The notes beneath the pieces were generated by a model that saw only the letters and a program-made list of their open reading frames with translations, searched no databases and had not been told where the DNA came from. DNA of 64,000 nucleotides from CAZOOK01 sp964581385 (GTDB lineage Bacteria > Pseudomonadota > Gammaproteobacteria > Nevskiales > Nevskiaceae): positions 1-64,000 of the forward strand of contig CAZOOK010000017.1 of assembly GCA_964581385.1 (NCBI GenBank), given 5' to 3'. Of this stretch, positions 28,881-39,047 are shown one piece after another (the first letter of the stretch is position 1; every line of letters begins with the position of its first letter). The translations under genes and the position numbers were made by a program.

Positions 28881-30956
28881 CGGACCGAGCTGGTCGATCG
28901 CCAGCCCCTGCACGTAATCGACGCCGATGCGCGTCACCACCTCGCATAGCTCTTTGCTTTCGACATGGCTGACAACCGTTTTGCGGCCGAGCAGATGAGC
29001 GGCTTGGTTGAGCCATTCAAATTCACTGCGATCGACCGCGTCGCTCATCATGCGCCGCACCAGCGATTCGTGGAATTTCACGAAATCAAACGGCACCCGG
29101 CGCAGCAACGCGATTGCGGCGGCGCTGCGGCAGTGATCCAAAAGAAAATGCACGCCATACGGTTTTAGCGTCGCGATCAGTTCGATGACCTGCTGCGAAT
29201 TGTTGGCGGCGCAGCCTTCCTCGATTTCGAAACAGATCTTGCTGCCGTTCCCCCCCGAGCGTTCAAACAATTCCGCTGCGCTGCGCCGGAACTCCTCGGA
29301 AGCGACGGTGGCGCTGTCGAGATTGATATTAAGGCCGGCATGCTTATGAAACATTGCGTGATCCTTGCCGATCGCGGTCAGGCACTGCTCGAGAACCCAC
29401 AAGTCGAGCTTCGGTGTCAGCCGGTTGCGGCGCAGCGCCGGCAGATAGCTGCCAGGCGGTAGCCAGTGACCATCGTCTTCCTCGACGCGCACGAACACTT
29501 CCACCCATGGCAGCGTATTTTCATCCTTGCCCGACGGCATGATCGTCTGCGATACGAGGTGGACGAGATTGCGCTCGAAACGCGGCATCAACCAGTCGAT
29601 CCAGCCGCGGTCGTCGCGGCGCGTTTGTTGATGCTTTTCGTCCTGATGGAAAACGGCGACGCGATTGCCGCCGGCGACGGCCGCTTCCAGCAGTACGTTA
29701 TTTGCCGTTTCCATCAGTACGTCGGGACCCTCGGTGGATTCGTTGATTTCGAGCAGCGCGAGGCTGGCGGTGACGTTGAACTGGCGGTCGCCGCGGCGGA
29801 TCGCATTGCCGGCAACATCGCTGCGCAGCGTTTCGGCAAGTTCGCGCGCGGGCTCGCCGCTGAGTTCGGGAATCAGCGCCGCGAAGGTATAGATCGATAC
29901 ACGATAGGCATCGCCGATCGCAGCGACGCGTGTCTGTACAAGTTCTCCAGCTTGCCTGAGCACTTCCTCGCTGGCGGTCGAGCCGAATTCCCGGTTCACG
30001 ACATCGAGCTCGTCGACCGATATTAACAGCAGCGCATGGCTGACACGGTAACGGCGTGCGAGCTCGATCAGCTCCGCGATGCGGATGTCGAAAGCCACTG
30101 AGTTCAGCAGATTCGTCAGCGCGTCTCTCTGGGGTCCCTGTTGCGTCGGCGCAATCTGCAGTTCTTCACCGTGACGTTGCGCGGCGACTGGCTTTTCCAC
30201 GATAACGATCGCGCCATGCGTGACGCCGTAGGCGTCGAGCGCCGGGACCACGGTCATCGACAGCACCAGATCATCTTCGTTGCCGAACACCACCATGCTG
30301 CGCAGCCGCTTGGAGCCGCCGCCGCTTTCGCTGGTGAGATGGGAGAGCTGTTCTATGGGTCGCTCCCGCTTTGGATCGCGATCGATATCGTAAAGCCGGG
30401 CGACGCTCTTCAGTGGACGTCCCACAGCCGCACCAGAGGTTGTACGCAGCAGCTCGGCGGCACTGGCCGTGATGCCCAGAACGTTGCAGTCGCGGTCGAG
30501 GTGGATCAGCGGACCATCGCTGTGTTCGAACAGGACATTGATGCGGGCACGCAGCGATTCGATGACACTTTTTTCGCCGAGTGATTGTCCGCGGAGTTCT
30601 TCGTTATCGACGATCGCGGCATCAAGCTGCGCGCGGACGCTGTCCAGCACCTGGTTCAAGCGGGCAAAATCTTCGCCGCCGGGGGCGGCTCCGGACGGCG
30701 ACATCGCGCTGACATAGGATTCCGCGGGTGCTTGCAGCAGCACGCTCGCAACATACGCGTAGATCGCGGCGACGATCGCAGCATCTTCAACGACCAGGAT
30801 AAAGAACAGGCCCAGACGGTGCCCCGCCGGCCCGGCGATTCTCGCGACGACGATATCCAGCACCACCGCAAGCACAAACAGTGCGCCCAGAAGGCGATAT
30901 AACTGCGAAGGCGCTTCACGAAGCCGCGAGCCCAGATCCCCCATCAAGTCGCGCAT
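28869..30956 (-). CDS. Membrane PAS-GGDEF-EAL protein with both catalytic motifs degenerate
   Basis: A 695-residue protein with two N-terminal transmembrane helices (about 20-70), a coiled linker, a PAS-like domain (about 140-255), then GGDEF and EAL domains. At the GGDEF position the sequence reads YRVSIYTFAAL, with no GG(D/E)EF, so diguanylate cyclase activity is not expected. In the EAL domain the EAL triad is EVF (WVEVFVR), the metal-binding DD is LD (FLLDHC), the lysine region is FDFVKFHE, and the late motif SHVES replaces AEGVE; only the FEIEE glutamate looks intact. Such proteins (LapD and FimX are examples) often act as cyclic-di-GMP receptors. It is divergent from a FimV-like gene. 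Confidence 0.85.
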   Translation of the reverse strand: MRDLMGDLGSRLREAPSQLYRLLGALFVLAVVLDIVVARIAGPAGHRLGLFFILVVEDAAIVAAIYAYVASVLLQAPAESYVSAMSPSGAAPGGEDFARLNQVLDSVRAQLDAAIVDNEELRGQSLGEKSVIESLRARINVLFEHSDGPLIHLDRDCNVLGITASAAELLRTTSGAAVGRPLKSVARLYDIDRDPKRERPIEQLSHLTSESGGGSKRLRSMVVFGNEDDLVLSMTVVPALDAYGVTHGAIVIVEKPVAAQRHGEELQIAPTQQGPQRDALTNLLNSVAFDIRIAELIELARRYRVSHALLLISVDELDVVNREFGSTASEEVLRQAGELVQTRVAAIGDAYRVSIYTFAALIPELSGEPARELAETLRSDVAGNAIRRGDRQFNVTASLALLEINESTEGPDVLMETANNVLLEAAVAGGNRVAVFHQDEKHQQTRRDDRGWIDWLMPRFERNLVHLVSQTIMPSGKDENTLPWVEVFVRVEEDDGHWLPPGSYLPALRRNRLTPKLDLWVLEQCLTAIGKDHAMFHKHAGLNINLDSATVASEEFRRSAAELFERSGGNGSKICFEIEEGCAANNSQQVIELIATLKPYGVHFLLDHCRSAAAIALLRRVPFDFVKFHESLVRRMMSDAVDRSEFEWLNQAAHLLGRKTVVSHVESKELCEVVTRIGVDYVQGLAIDQLGPLLI

Positions 30957-31114
30957 GGCAATCGGTTTTCTCCTTGAACGACAAAGCCACTGCTGAATCC
31001 GAACATGCTCTGCTGCCCCCTTCCGCAGCGCGGCTGTTCGCCTTTTGTCTACAATCTTACAATCATTACAGAAAATTCAGTATCCTGCGTCAGGGTCTGG
31101 AGGGAGTGAATGAC

Positions 31115-32683
31115 ATGATGCCGGTTTCAGCGAAACAAGCGGTGCGGATGGCGGCAGCGGCGTGTTTCACGGTGGGAGCTGGCGCGAGCCAGGCTTTCAC
31201 GGTTACTCAACCCGATGTCCAATCTTATTTGACACAGCGTTTGCGCGCGCGCGTGCATATCGATCTGGCGCCCGGCGAACTGCCGCCGACCCATGTCGGC
31301 CTGGCGACCGCCGAGGATTCCACCCGTTACGGACTGCCGCCGCAGTCGCTGGTGAATCTGTCGGTGCGGACAGTCACTGTCGCCGGCGGTGTCGATGTGT
31401 TCATCGAAAGCAGCAGTCCTGTCTCCGAACCGATGTTCACGGTATTGCTCGATGTGCGCAGCGGCTCACTACGGTCGCTGCGTGAATTCACCGTACTGCT
31501 CGATCTGCCGCCGATCGAGACAATGGTCGCCGATACGGCGTCGGCTCCGGTTTCGATTCCGGCGCCAAATCCCGCTGCGGCGCCGAGCGCTGAGCGCATG
31601 ACGTCCCGCGCACGTGAGACAGCAGCGATCGCATCGCCGCCACCGGCTACCCATGCACGGCGGGCCGGACATGGCCGTGCTCACGTCGCTGCCAATCCCG
31701 AGAATGAGGAGCTGCTGGCTTGGACTCCGCCTGCCGCGTCAGGTTCCGCGGATGAGAGATATGGCCCCGTTGCCGCGAACGAAACTCTATCGCACGTGGC
31801 ACAGATCTATCGTCCGACACCGACCGCCCCGTTGCCGCCCATCGTGGCGAAGATTGTCGCAGCCAATCCTGAAGTCACTCTCGGCCGCGACAATTTTCTG
31901 CCCGAAGGCGCCACTCTGAAAATTCCCGACGAACTCGCTCCATACCGGAATGCGCCGTGGTCCGGCGTGCCGGCATCGGTATCGAGGAAGAAGTTGAAAG
32001 GACTGACCCGGGTTAACTATCGTGTGAACGCCGCGCCGCGCTTTCAGCTTGCAGTCACATTGAGCAGCCTGCATGACAATCCGATGCTGGCGGAAATGCC
32101 GGCGCCAGTCGCACGGGAAAATGAGGGCGTGGCAGCAGCAGCTCCGTCAGAAAACACGGTCGCAGCGGTTGCCCCGGCGGCACAGGCGCCAGCGGTGTCG
32201 GCGCCGGCCTCCCAGCAGCCGGCCGCGGTGGAGTCAAATCCGAGCGCAGAAGCTGTGGCTACTCCGTCGCCTGAAGCAGCGTCGCCGTCGAAACCCCCGG
32301 TCGATGTTGCAGCACCATCCGCGCCGGAGCGTGTAGAGCCGACCACTGCGGTTCCCGCCGCGGTTTCGGAGAACGAACCTAAGGTTGAGACGGCGCGTCC
32401 CTCTTCGGGTTCGCGAAGCGTGGTGATTTTCGTCAGTGTGCTTGCCGCGCTTGTCCTTGGCCTGCTCGGCTGGGCGCGCGGGAGGGAAATATTCAACCGC
32501 GCGCGCAAGCCGGCAATGGCGGCGCCGCTCGTTGCGCCGGTGCTCCGGCAAGACGCGCTGGCTTCGACGAAAGCGCCGGCTGCAGTCAAAGCCGAAATTT
32601 CGCCAGACGAACGTGTCGTTCTGCTGAAGCAGGCTTACGCGGCGCGCGGCAAGCGATTCCGTGATGTGCGCCATATCCCCTAA
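31115..32683 (+). CDS. Short FimV-like protein with LysM-like domain
   Basis: A 522-residue protein: signal peptide (about 1-25), a FimV-type N-terminal domain (VTQPDVQSYLTQRLRARVHI, then two repeats of the FTVLLDV/FTVLLDL type), a LysM-like peptidoglycan-binding segment (VAANETLSHVAQIY ... FLPEGATLKIP, about 225-275), a long Ala/Pro-rich linker, one transmembrane helix near 435-455 (SVVIFVSVLAALVLGLLGWA) and a short cytoplasmic tail. FimV/HubP proteins mark the cell pole and control type IV pili and flagella. The C-terminal TPR/FimV domain is missing, so the protein ends early. ATG 31115 follows GGAGG. The divergent gene encodes the degenerate GGDEF-EAL protein. Confidence 0.75.
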   Translation: MMPVSAKQAVRMAAAACFTVGAGASQAFTVTQPDVQSYLTQRLRARVHIDLAPGELPPTHVGLATAEDSTRYGLPPQSLVNLSVRTVTVAGGVDVFIESSSPVSEPMFTVLLDVRSGSLRSLREFTVLLDLPPIETMVADTASAPVSIPAPNPAAAPSAERMTSRARETAAIASPPPATHARRAGHGRAHVAANPENEELLAWTPPAASGSADERYGPVAANETLSHVAQIYRPTPTAPLPPIVAKIVAANPEVTLGRDNFLPEGATLKIPDELAPYRNAPWSGVPASVSRKKLKGLTRVNYRVNAAPRFQLAVTLSSLHDNPMLAEMPAPVARENEGVAAAAPSENTVAAVAPAAQAPAVSAPASQQPAAVESNPSAEAVATPSPEAASPSKPPVDVAAPSAPERVEPTTAVPAAVSENEPKVETARPSSGSRSVVIFVSVLAALVLGLLGWARGREIFNRARKPAMAAPLVAPVLRQDALASTKAPAAVKAEISPDERVVLLKQAYAARGKRFRDVRHIP

Positions 32684-32702
32684 ATTTTGGGGCGTGTCCC
32701 GG

Positions 32703-32741
32703 CCAGGGCCTGTTAACAAAGCCTGTTAATAGAGGCCCTGG
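32703..32741. repeat. 9-bp inverted repeat with palindromic loop
   Basis: CCAGGGCCT and AGGCCCTGG form a perfect 9-bp stem around a 21-base loop that contains the palindrome TGTTAACA and two copies of GCCTGTTAA. It lies 20 bases after the FimV-like gene and could end its transcription, although the T-run (ATATTTTT) comes about 12 bases after the stem. The GGGCCTGTT start resembles the arms of the inverted repeat at 45041-45100. Confidence 0.5.
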
Positions 32742-32885
32742 GCGTCGTTGACATATTTTTCGCGCAGATGCGCAGGGTTAATCGTCGATCACCGTGATCG
32801 CGGATATACGTGTTATGGGCGACGGCGGATTTTTGCTCGATCCATCTTGCCGTATCGGTCGTTGCAGCCTATCGTGTGTGGAAAG

Positions 32886-32985
32886 CCGGGGGTGCCCGCG
32901 GCGTTTGCCGCAGGCTGAGAACAAACCCTTGGAACCTGGTCGGTTTACCGCAGGCGCGCAGCGCTTGCACCGGCGAAGGGAAGGC
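32886..32985 (+). promoter_or_regulatory. TPP (thiamine pyrophosphate) riboswitch
   Basis: The leader of thiC carries the conserved TPP-aptamer elements in order: GGGGGTGCCC, GGCTGAGA, ACCCTTGGAACCTG, GGTTTACCG and, closing the fold, GGCGAAGGGA. They match the Thi-box consensus in sequence and spacing, with an extended stem in the second half. The aptamer ends about 70 bases before the thiC start, so thiamine pyrophosphate should repress thiC at transcription or translation. Confidence 0.88.
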
Positions 32986-33053
32986 TGAAGCGCTCCGTCG
33001 ATGTACCCTGGGTGCTTGAGCGGGCCCTTCGTCGGCATCTTCGAGGCTGAGCG

Positions 33054-34970
<1,917 letters not shown>

Positions 34971-35011
34971 GGCATGCCACCAATTGCTTCAGTCGCTACG
35001 TTGTTGCCGCC

Positions 35012-36205
35012 TTAAGCCTCGCGAGCATTGTTTTCGCGTTCCTGCACCTGCGGTGAAGCGAACACGGTGATCGAAGGAGTCGCCGCTGCCGGCGGCGGCG
35101 TGGTCGCCGGCGCTGCTTCCTTGGGCTTGAGCGTCGAGCGCAGCGAAACCAGCTTGTTGAGCATGTCGAACCAGAACGGCGCGCCCAGCGTGACCGCAAA
35201 CGCAGTCAACAGCAGCCCGATCAGCGGCTGCAGCACGAAGTACCACCACGAGTGCATTTCACGCACGGAGAAGTGATGCGGCCTCACGGCCATCGGATCG
35301 CCTGGCGATCCGGGCCAGCCGTCGGCCCAGCCCAGTGGCAGTGCCATCCGCCCGAGACAGGCCAGCGCTTCCGTCGCGGCGGTAGCGGGGGGCAGCGTAC
35401 CGCCGCCGTCGGCGATGCTGTCATCGGATGCGCAATGCAATCGCGTAGCGACCGCGGCAGCGGCAGCGGCGGTTTCGTTGGTGCCGGGCGCGTTCACGGT
35501 GTCGGCGACCACGATCGTAGTCTGCTGCGCCTGGCTGGTCAGGGCCTGACGCATGGACGAGTCGATGGAAAGACGCTGGATGATCGTCAGCGTATTGGCA
35601 TTGGCAGCCACCGTGATGATCAGGCTGAGCCATAGGATGATGCTCTGCGTGCGTCGCCGGTACCAGCCAGAGACGCGATCCATCGAACTGTTGAACCAGG
35701 CTTCGATCGATGTCTGGACTTTAGCCAGATCGCCGTCGGCACGATCGAGCACCGGCAGAATCACGCGCTGCACGGAGGCGTTTTCGATGAGCCCGGCGGA
35801 GGCTCGCACGGCATTCAATGTCAACGGGATGGAGGGCACCGCTTCGTTGCGGGTCACGAATGGTTCGCGCGTAACCACATCAAGCAGCGCGATCGCGAAG
35901 TTGCTGGCGGGAATGTACGACGGAAGCCGGGTGCCGTTGGGCACGCGGCGAGTGCGCTGGTCGATATCCGCCGGATCGTACTCGCCGGCGAAGAGGCCGT
36001 AGATCAGCGGATGATCGTATAGCTTCTTGGTCAGGCCCGTGCCCGTGGGATCGCGCAGCAATTCGCGGATCGCGCGTTCGAGATCGACGGCCCGTGTTTT
36101 CTGCACCGCCTCGATGCGCTCGCGGATCGCGCTGCAGATCGATGCCAGAAGCAGGTAAATGAGTGTGAGCCCGATGGCGACTTCGACGATTTCCAATCCA
36201 AACAT
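35012..36205 (-). CDS. Membrane protein of unknown function
   Basis: A 397-residue protein I do not recognise. An N-terminal transmembrane helix (about 5-27, VEVAIGLTLIYLLLASICSA) is followed by a soluble part containing IRELLRDPTGTGLTKKLYDH. A second helix lies around 187-205 (TQSIILWLSLIITVAANANT), a loop of about 100 residues contains two cysteines, and a third helix lies around 320-340 (YFVLQPLIGLLLTAFAVTLG) followed by GAPFWFDMLNKLVSLRS. The C-terminal tail is rich in Ala and Pro and probably disordered. It is monocistronic, convergent with thiC and 89 bases from the efflux pump gene. The regular layout suggests a real conserved protein. Confidence 0.7.
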   Translation of the reverse strand: MFGLEIVEVAIGLTLIYLLLASICSAIRERIEAVQKTRAVDLERAIRELLRDPTGTGLTKKLYDHPLIYGLFAGEYDPADIDQRTRRVPNGTRLPSYIPASNFAIALLDVVTREPFVTRNEAVPSIPLTLNAVRASAGLIENASVQRVILPVLDRADGDLAKVQTSIEAWFNSSMDRVSGWYRRRTQSIILWLSLIITVAANANTLTIIQRLSIDSSMRQALTSQAQQTTIVVADTVNAPGTNETAAAAAAVATRLHCASDDSIADGGGTLPPATAATEALACLGRMALPLGWADGWPGSPGDPMAVRPHHFSVREMHSWWYFVLQPLIGLLLTAFAVTLGAPFWFDMLNKLVSLRSTLKPKEAAPATTPPPAAATPSITVFASPQVQERENNAREA

Positions 36206-36294
36206 TTTCGCTCCCTCGACGACATTTTAGTTTGGACGATTATTGCGCAACGCGGCGAAAAATAGCTGCGTCGTGTGATTCGCCCTGTGATCAC

Positions 36295-37839
36295 TCAGTC
36301 CGCTGCTGCTGGCGCACCACCGCCGGAAGGCCGTTTCGCGAGCCACACCAGTGTGAGCACGGCCAAGCTGAGCCAGGCAGAGATCCAGAAATAGTCGAGT
36401 GATGACAGCAGATATGCCTGTCCCGTGAGCTGCCGGTTGAGCAGCGCGAGTGCGGATGAATCGGTTAGGCCGAGCGCGTGCAATCGCGTCAACGCTTCCT
36501 GCATCGGCAGATCGAAAACACTGGACGACTCAGCCAGACGCGACTGATGCAACGCCTCGCGGCGATCCCATAGGGTCGTAGTGATCGACGCCGCGAAGCT
36601 GCCCGCGGTGATGCGTATGAAGTTGGAAACGCCGGAGGCGGCCGGTACCCGATTCGGTGCGACGCCTTCTAGGAGGATCGATAGCATCGCGATAAAGAAG
36701 GTACCCATCGCCAGACCCTGCACCAGCAGCGGTGCGACGAACGTGGCGAAGCTCGCGTCCGCGGTATAGCGCGCGCGCATGAAGTACGAGACTGCGTAGG
36801 CCGCGAAGGCAAACGTCGCGAACCAGCGCGCGTCATAGCGGCCCAGGTAGCGTCCAACGAACGGTGAGATCAATACCGCGACCACGCCGCTGGGCGCAGC
36901 GACCAGACCTGCCCATGTCGCGGTATAGCCAAGTTGCGTTTGTAGCCACAGCGGCAGCAGCACAATGTTGCCGAAGAACACCGCGTAACCGAGGCACAGC
37001 GGGATGGTGCCGAGCGTGAAGTTGCGGATACGGAACAGGCTCAGATCGACGATCGGATGCTGCTCAGTCAATTCCCAAATCAGCCACGTGATGAAGCCGA
37101 CGATCGTAACGACCGCCAGCGCGACGATCAGCGGCGAATTGAACCAGTCCTCATCCTTGCCCTTATCCAGCACGATTTGCATGGCGCCGACCCAGACCAC
37201 CAGCAGCCCCAGACCGACGCTGTCGATCGGGAGCTTGCGCGTTGGTGTTTCGCGCGTGCTCAGATAGATCCAGCACACCGCGGCTGCGAACAGGCCCACC
37301 GGGACGTTGATGAGAAAAATCCACGGCCACGCCGCGTTATCGGAAATCCAGCCGCCGAGAATCGGACCTGCGATCGGCGCGATCAACGTGGTCATCGACC
37401 AGATCGCCAGTGCGGTTCCCTTTTTCTCCGGAAACAACATCAGCAGCAGCGCCTGCGAGCCCGGCACCATCGGACCCGACACCGCGCCTTGCAGTACGCG
37501 GAAGGCGATCAGCGTCGGCAGACTCCACGCGATGCCGCACAGGAAAGATGCGATGGTGAAGGCGAGAATCGAGAACACGAAGGTGCGCACGACGCCGTAG
37601 CGCTGCATCAGCCAGCCGGTCAGCGGCACGCTGATGCCGTTGGCAACGGCGAACGAAGTAATCACCCAGGTGCCCTGATCGGGCGCCACGCCGAGCGTCC
37701 CGGCGATCGTCGGGATCGACACATTGGCGATTGTCGTGTCCAGCACCTGCATGAAAGTGCCGAGCGCGAGCGCCAGTGCCGTGACCGCCTTGGCAGTCCC
37801 CGCCAGCGGCACACTGCCGCCCGGAGTCGAATCCGTCAC
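36295..37839 (-). CDS. emrB: DHA2-type MFS multidrug efflux transporter EmrB
   Basis: A 514-residue inner-membrane drug:proton antiporter with 14 predicted transmembrane segments. Motif C-like and N-terminal signatures of the EmrB/QacA group are visible: LGTFMQVLDTTIANVSIPTI (about 26-45), VITSFAVANGISVPLTGWL and FRVLQGAVSGPMVPGSQAL. The start is GTG, overlapping the emrA stop (GTGA). It is the last gene of a marR-OMF-emrA-emrB operon and would work with EmrA and the outer-membrane factor as a tripartite pump for hydrophobic toxicants. Confidence 0.93.
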   Translation of the reverse strand: MTDSTPGGSVPLAGTAKAVTALALALGTFMQVLDTTIANVSIPTIAGTLGVAPDQGTWVITSFAVANGISVPLTGWLMQRYGVVRTFVFSILAFTIASFLCGIAWSLPTLIAFRVLQGAVSGPMVPGSQALLLMLFPEKKGTALAIWSMTTLIAPIAGPILGGWISDNAAWPWIFLINVPVGLFAAAVCWIYLSTRETPTRKLPIDSVGLGLLVVWVGAMQIVLDKGKDEDWFNSPLIVALAVVTIVGFITWLIWELTEQHPIVDLSLFRIRNFTLGTIPLCLGYAVFFGNIVLLPLWLQTQLGYTATWAGLVAAPSGVVAVLISPFVGRYLGRYDARWFATFAFAAYAVSYFMRARYTADASFATFVAPLLVQGLAMGTFFIAMLSILLEGVAPNRVPAASGVSNFIRITAGSFAASITTTLWDRREALHQSRLAESSSVFDLPMQEALTRLHALGLTDSSALALLNRQLTGQAYLLSSLDYFWISAWLSLAVLTLVWLAKRPSGGGAPAAAD

Positions 37840-39047
37840 GGCGCGCCCGTCACCCCGGCGTCGCCCTTATCGCGCGTAGATACCACCGCAGCGCCCGCGC
37901 CGGAATTGTTGCGGATAATCTTTGCGATGCGCGCGTCCAGCGCCGGATCGTCGCCGTCGCTGGCCTGCGTTGGCAGCGGTGTATTACGCAACTGCGTCGC
38001 AACCAGCGGGCCGGAAGCGTCGCGTATATCGACCCTGACCTGCATGGACAGACCGATGCGCAGCGGATGCGCTTTCACTTCCTGCGCATCGAGCGCGATC
38101 CTCACCGGCAGACGCTGCACGATCTTGATCCAGTTGCCGGAGGCGTTCTGCGGCGGCAGCAGCGCGAACGCGCTGCCACTGCCGGCCGATAGGCCAGCGA
38201 TCCTGCCGTGGAAGTCCACGCTGCCGCCATAAAGATCGGCATGCACCGCGACCGGTTGTCCGACGCGCATGCGGTCGAGCTGAACTTCCTTGAAGTTGGC
38301 ATCGACCCAGACATCGTCGAGCGGGATCACCGCCATCAGCGGTGCGCCGGCAGCCACCCGTTGCCCAATCTGCACCGCTCGCCGGGCGACGACACCGGCA
38401 ACCGGAGCGACGATGTTCGTGCGGTGCAGCGCGAGCGCTGCCTCACGAACCTTCGCGGCGGCTGCGAGCACTTGCGGGTGTGTCGCGACCGTCGTTCCAT
38501 CGGTTTGCGCGGCGGTCGCGTCCAGCTGTTCACGCGCGACGACGAGACCGGCGCGCAGCGTGGTGATGGTGTCGCGGGTGTGCGCCAGCTCCTCAGCCGA
38601 TACGGCGCCATCGGCGACCAGTGTCTGCCGGCGGTTGAAGTCGTCCACGGCACGGCTCAATTCCGTTTCGCGCTGCTCAATCTGCGCCTGCAATTGATTG
38701 ACCTGCGCGTATAGCGCACGCACTTGACGCACGGCGCGCGCGAGTTCCGCTTCCGCGCTGGCAGCGGCGATGCGCGCGTCGGCGGGGTCGAGCTCCAGCA
38801 GCGGTTGTCCGCGTGTCACCGCCTGTGTGTCATCGACGTGAATGGCGATGACGGTACCGGGCACTTCGCCGGTGATCTGCACGATGTCGCTGGCGACGTA
38901 GGCATCGTCAGTGGTTTCGTAGTGGCGCGCGACCGCCAGCCAATAAGTTGTATATGCGATGCCACCGAGCACGACGAGCACGGCAAAAACAAATAGTCCG
39001 CGCCGGCGCGCGCCGTTGCTGTTCGCGGGAGTGGGGGTGTCGTTCAT
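37836..39047 (-). CDS. emrA: Membrane fusion protein EmrA (HlyD family)
   Basis: A 403-residue adaptor with one N-terminal transmembrane helix (about 15-38) and the HlyD layout: a lipoyl-like half (VQITGEVPGTVIAIHVDDTQ, about 58-77), a long coiled-coil hairpin (about 95-210, with LQAQIEQRETELSRAVDDF), the second half-motif (VAPVAGVVARRAVQIGQRV) and a C-terminal beta barrel. It links EmrB to the outer-membrane factor across the periplasm. ATGA-type overlaps with both neighbouring genes show translational coupling. Confidence 0.93.
   Translation of the reverse strand: MNDTPTPANSNGARRRGLFVFAVLVVLGGIAYTTYWLAVARHYETTDDAYVASDIVQITGEVPGTVIAIHVDDTQAVTRGQPLLELDPADARIAAASAEAELARAVRQVRALYAQVNQLQAQIEQRETELSRAVDDFNRRQTLVADGAVSAEELAHTRDTITTLRAGLVVAREQLDATAAQTDGTTVATHPQVLAAAAKVREAALALHRTNIVAPVAGVVARRAVQIGQRVAAGAPLMAVIPLDDVWVDANFKEVQLDRMRVGQPVAVHADLYGGSVDFHGRIAGLSAGSGSAFALLPPQNASGNWIKIVQRLPVRIALDAQEVKAHPLRIGLSMQVRVDIRDASGPLVATQLRNTPLPTQASDGDDPALDARIAKIIRNNSGAGAAVVSTRDKGDAGVTGAP

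Noticed and set aside
32748..32776. TTGACA as a -35 box for thiC
   Set aside because: No acceptable -10 hexamer at 16-18 bases spacing.
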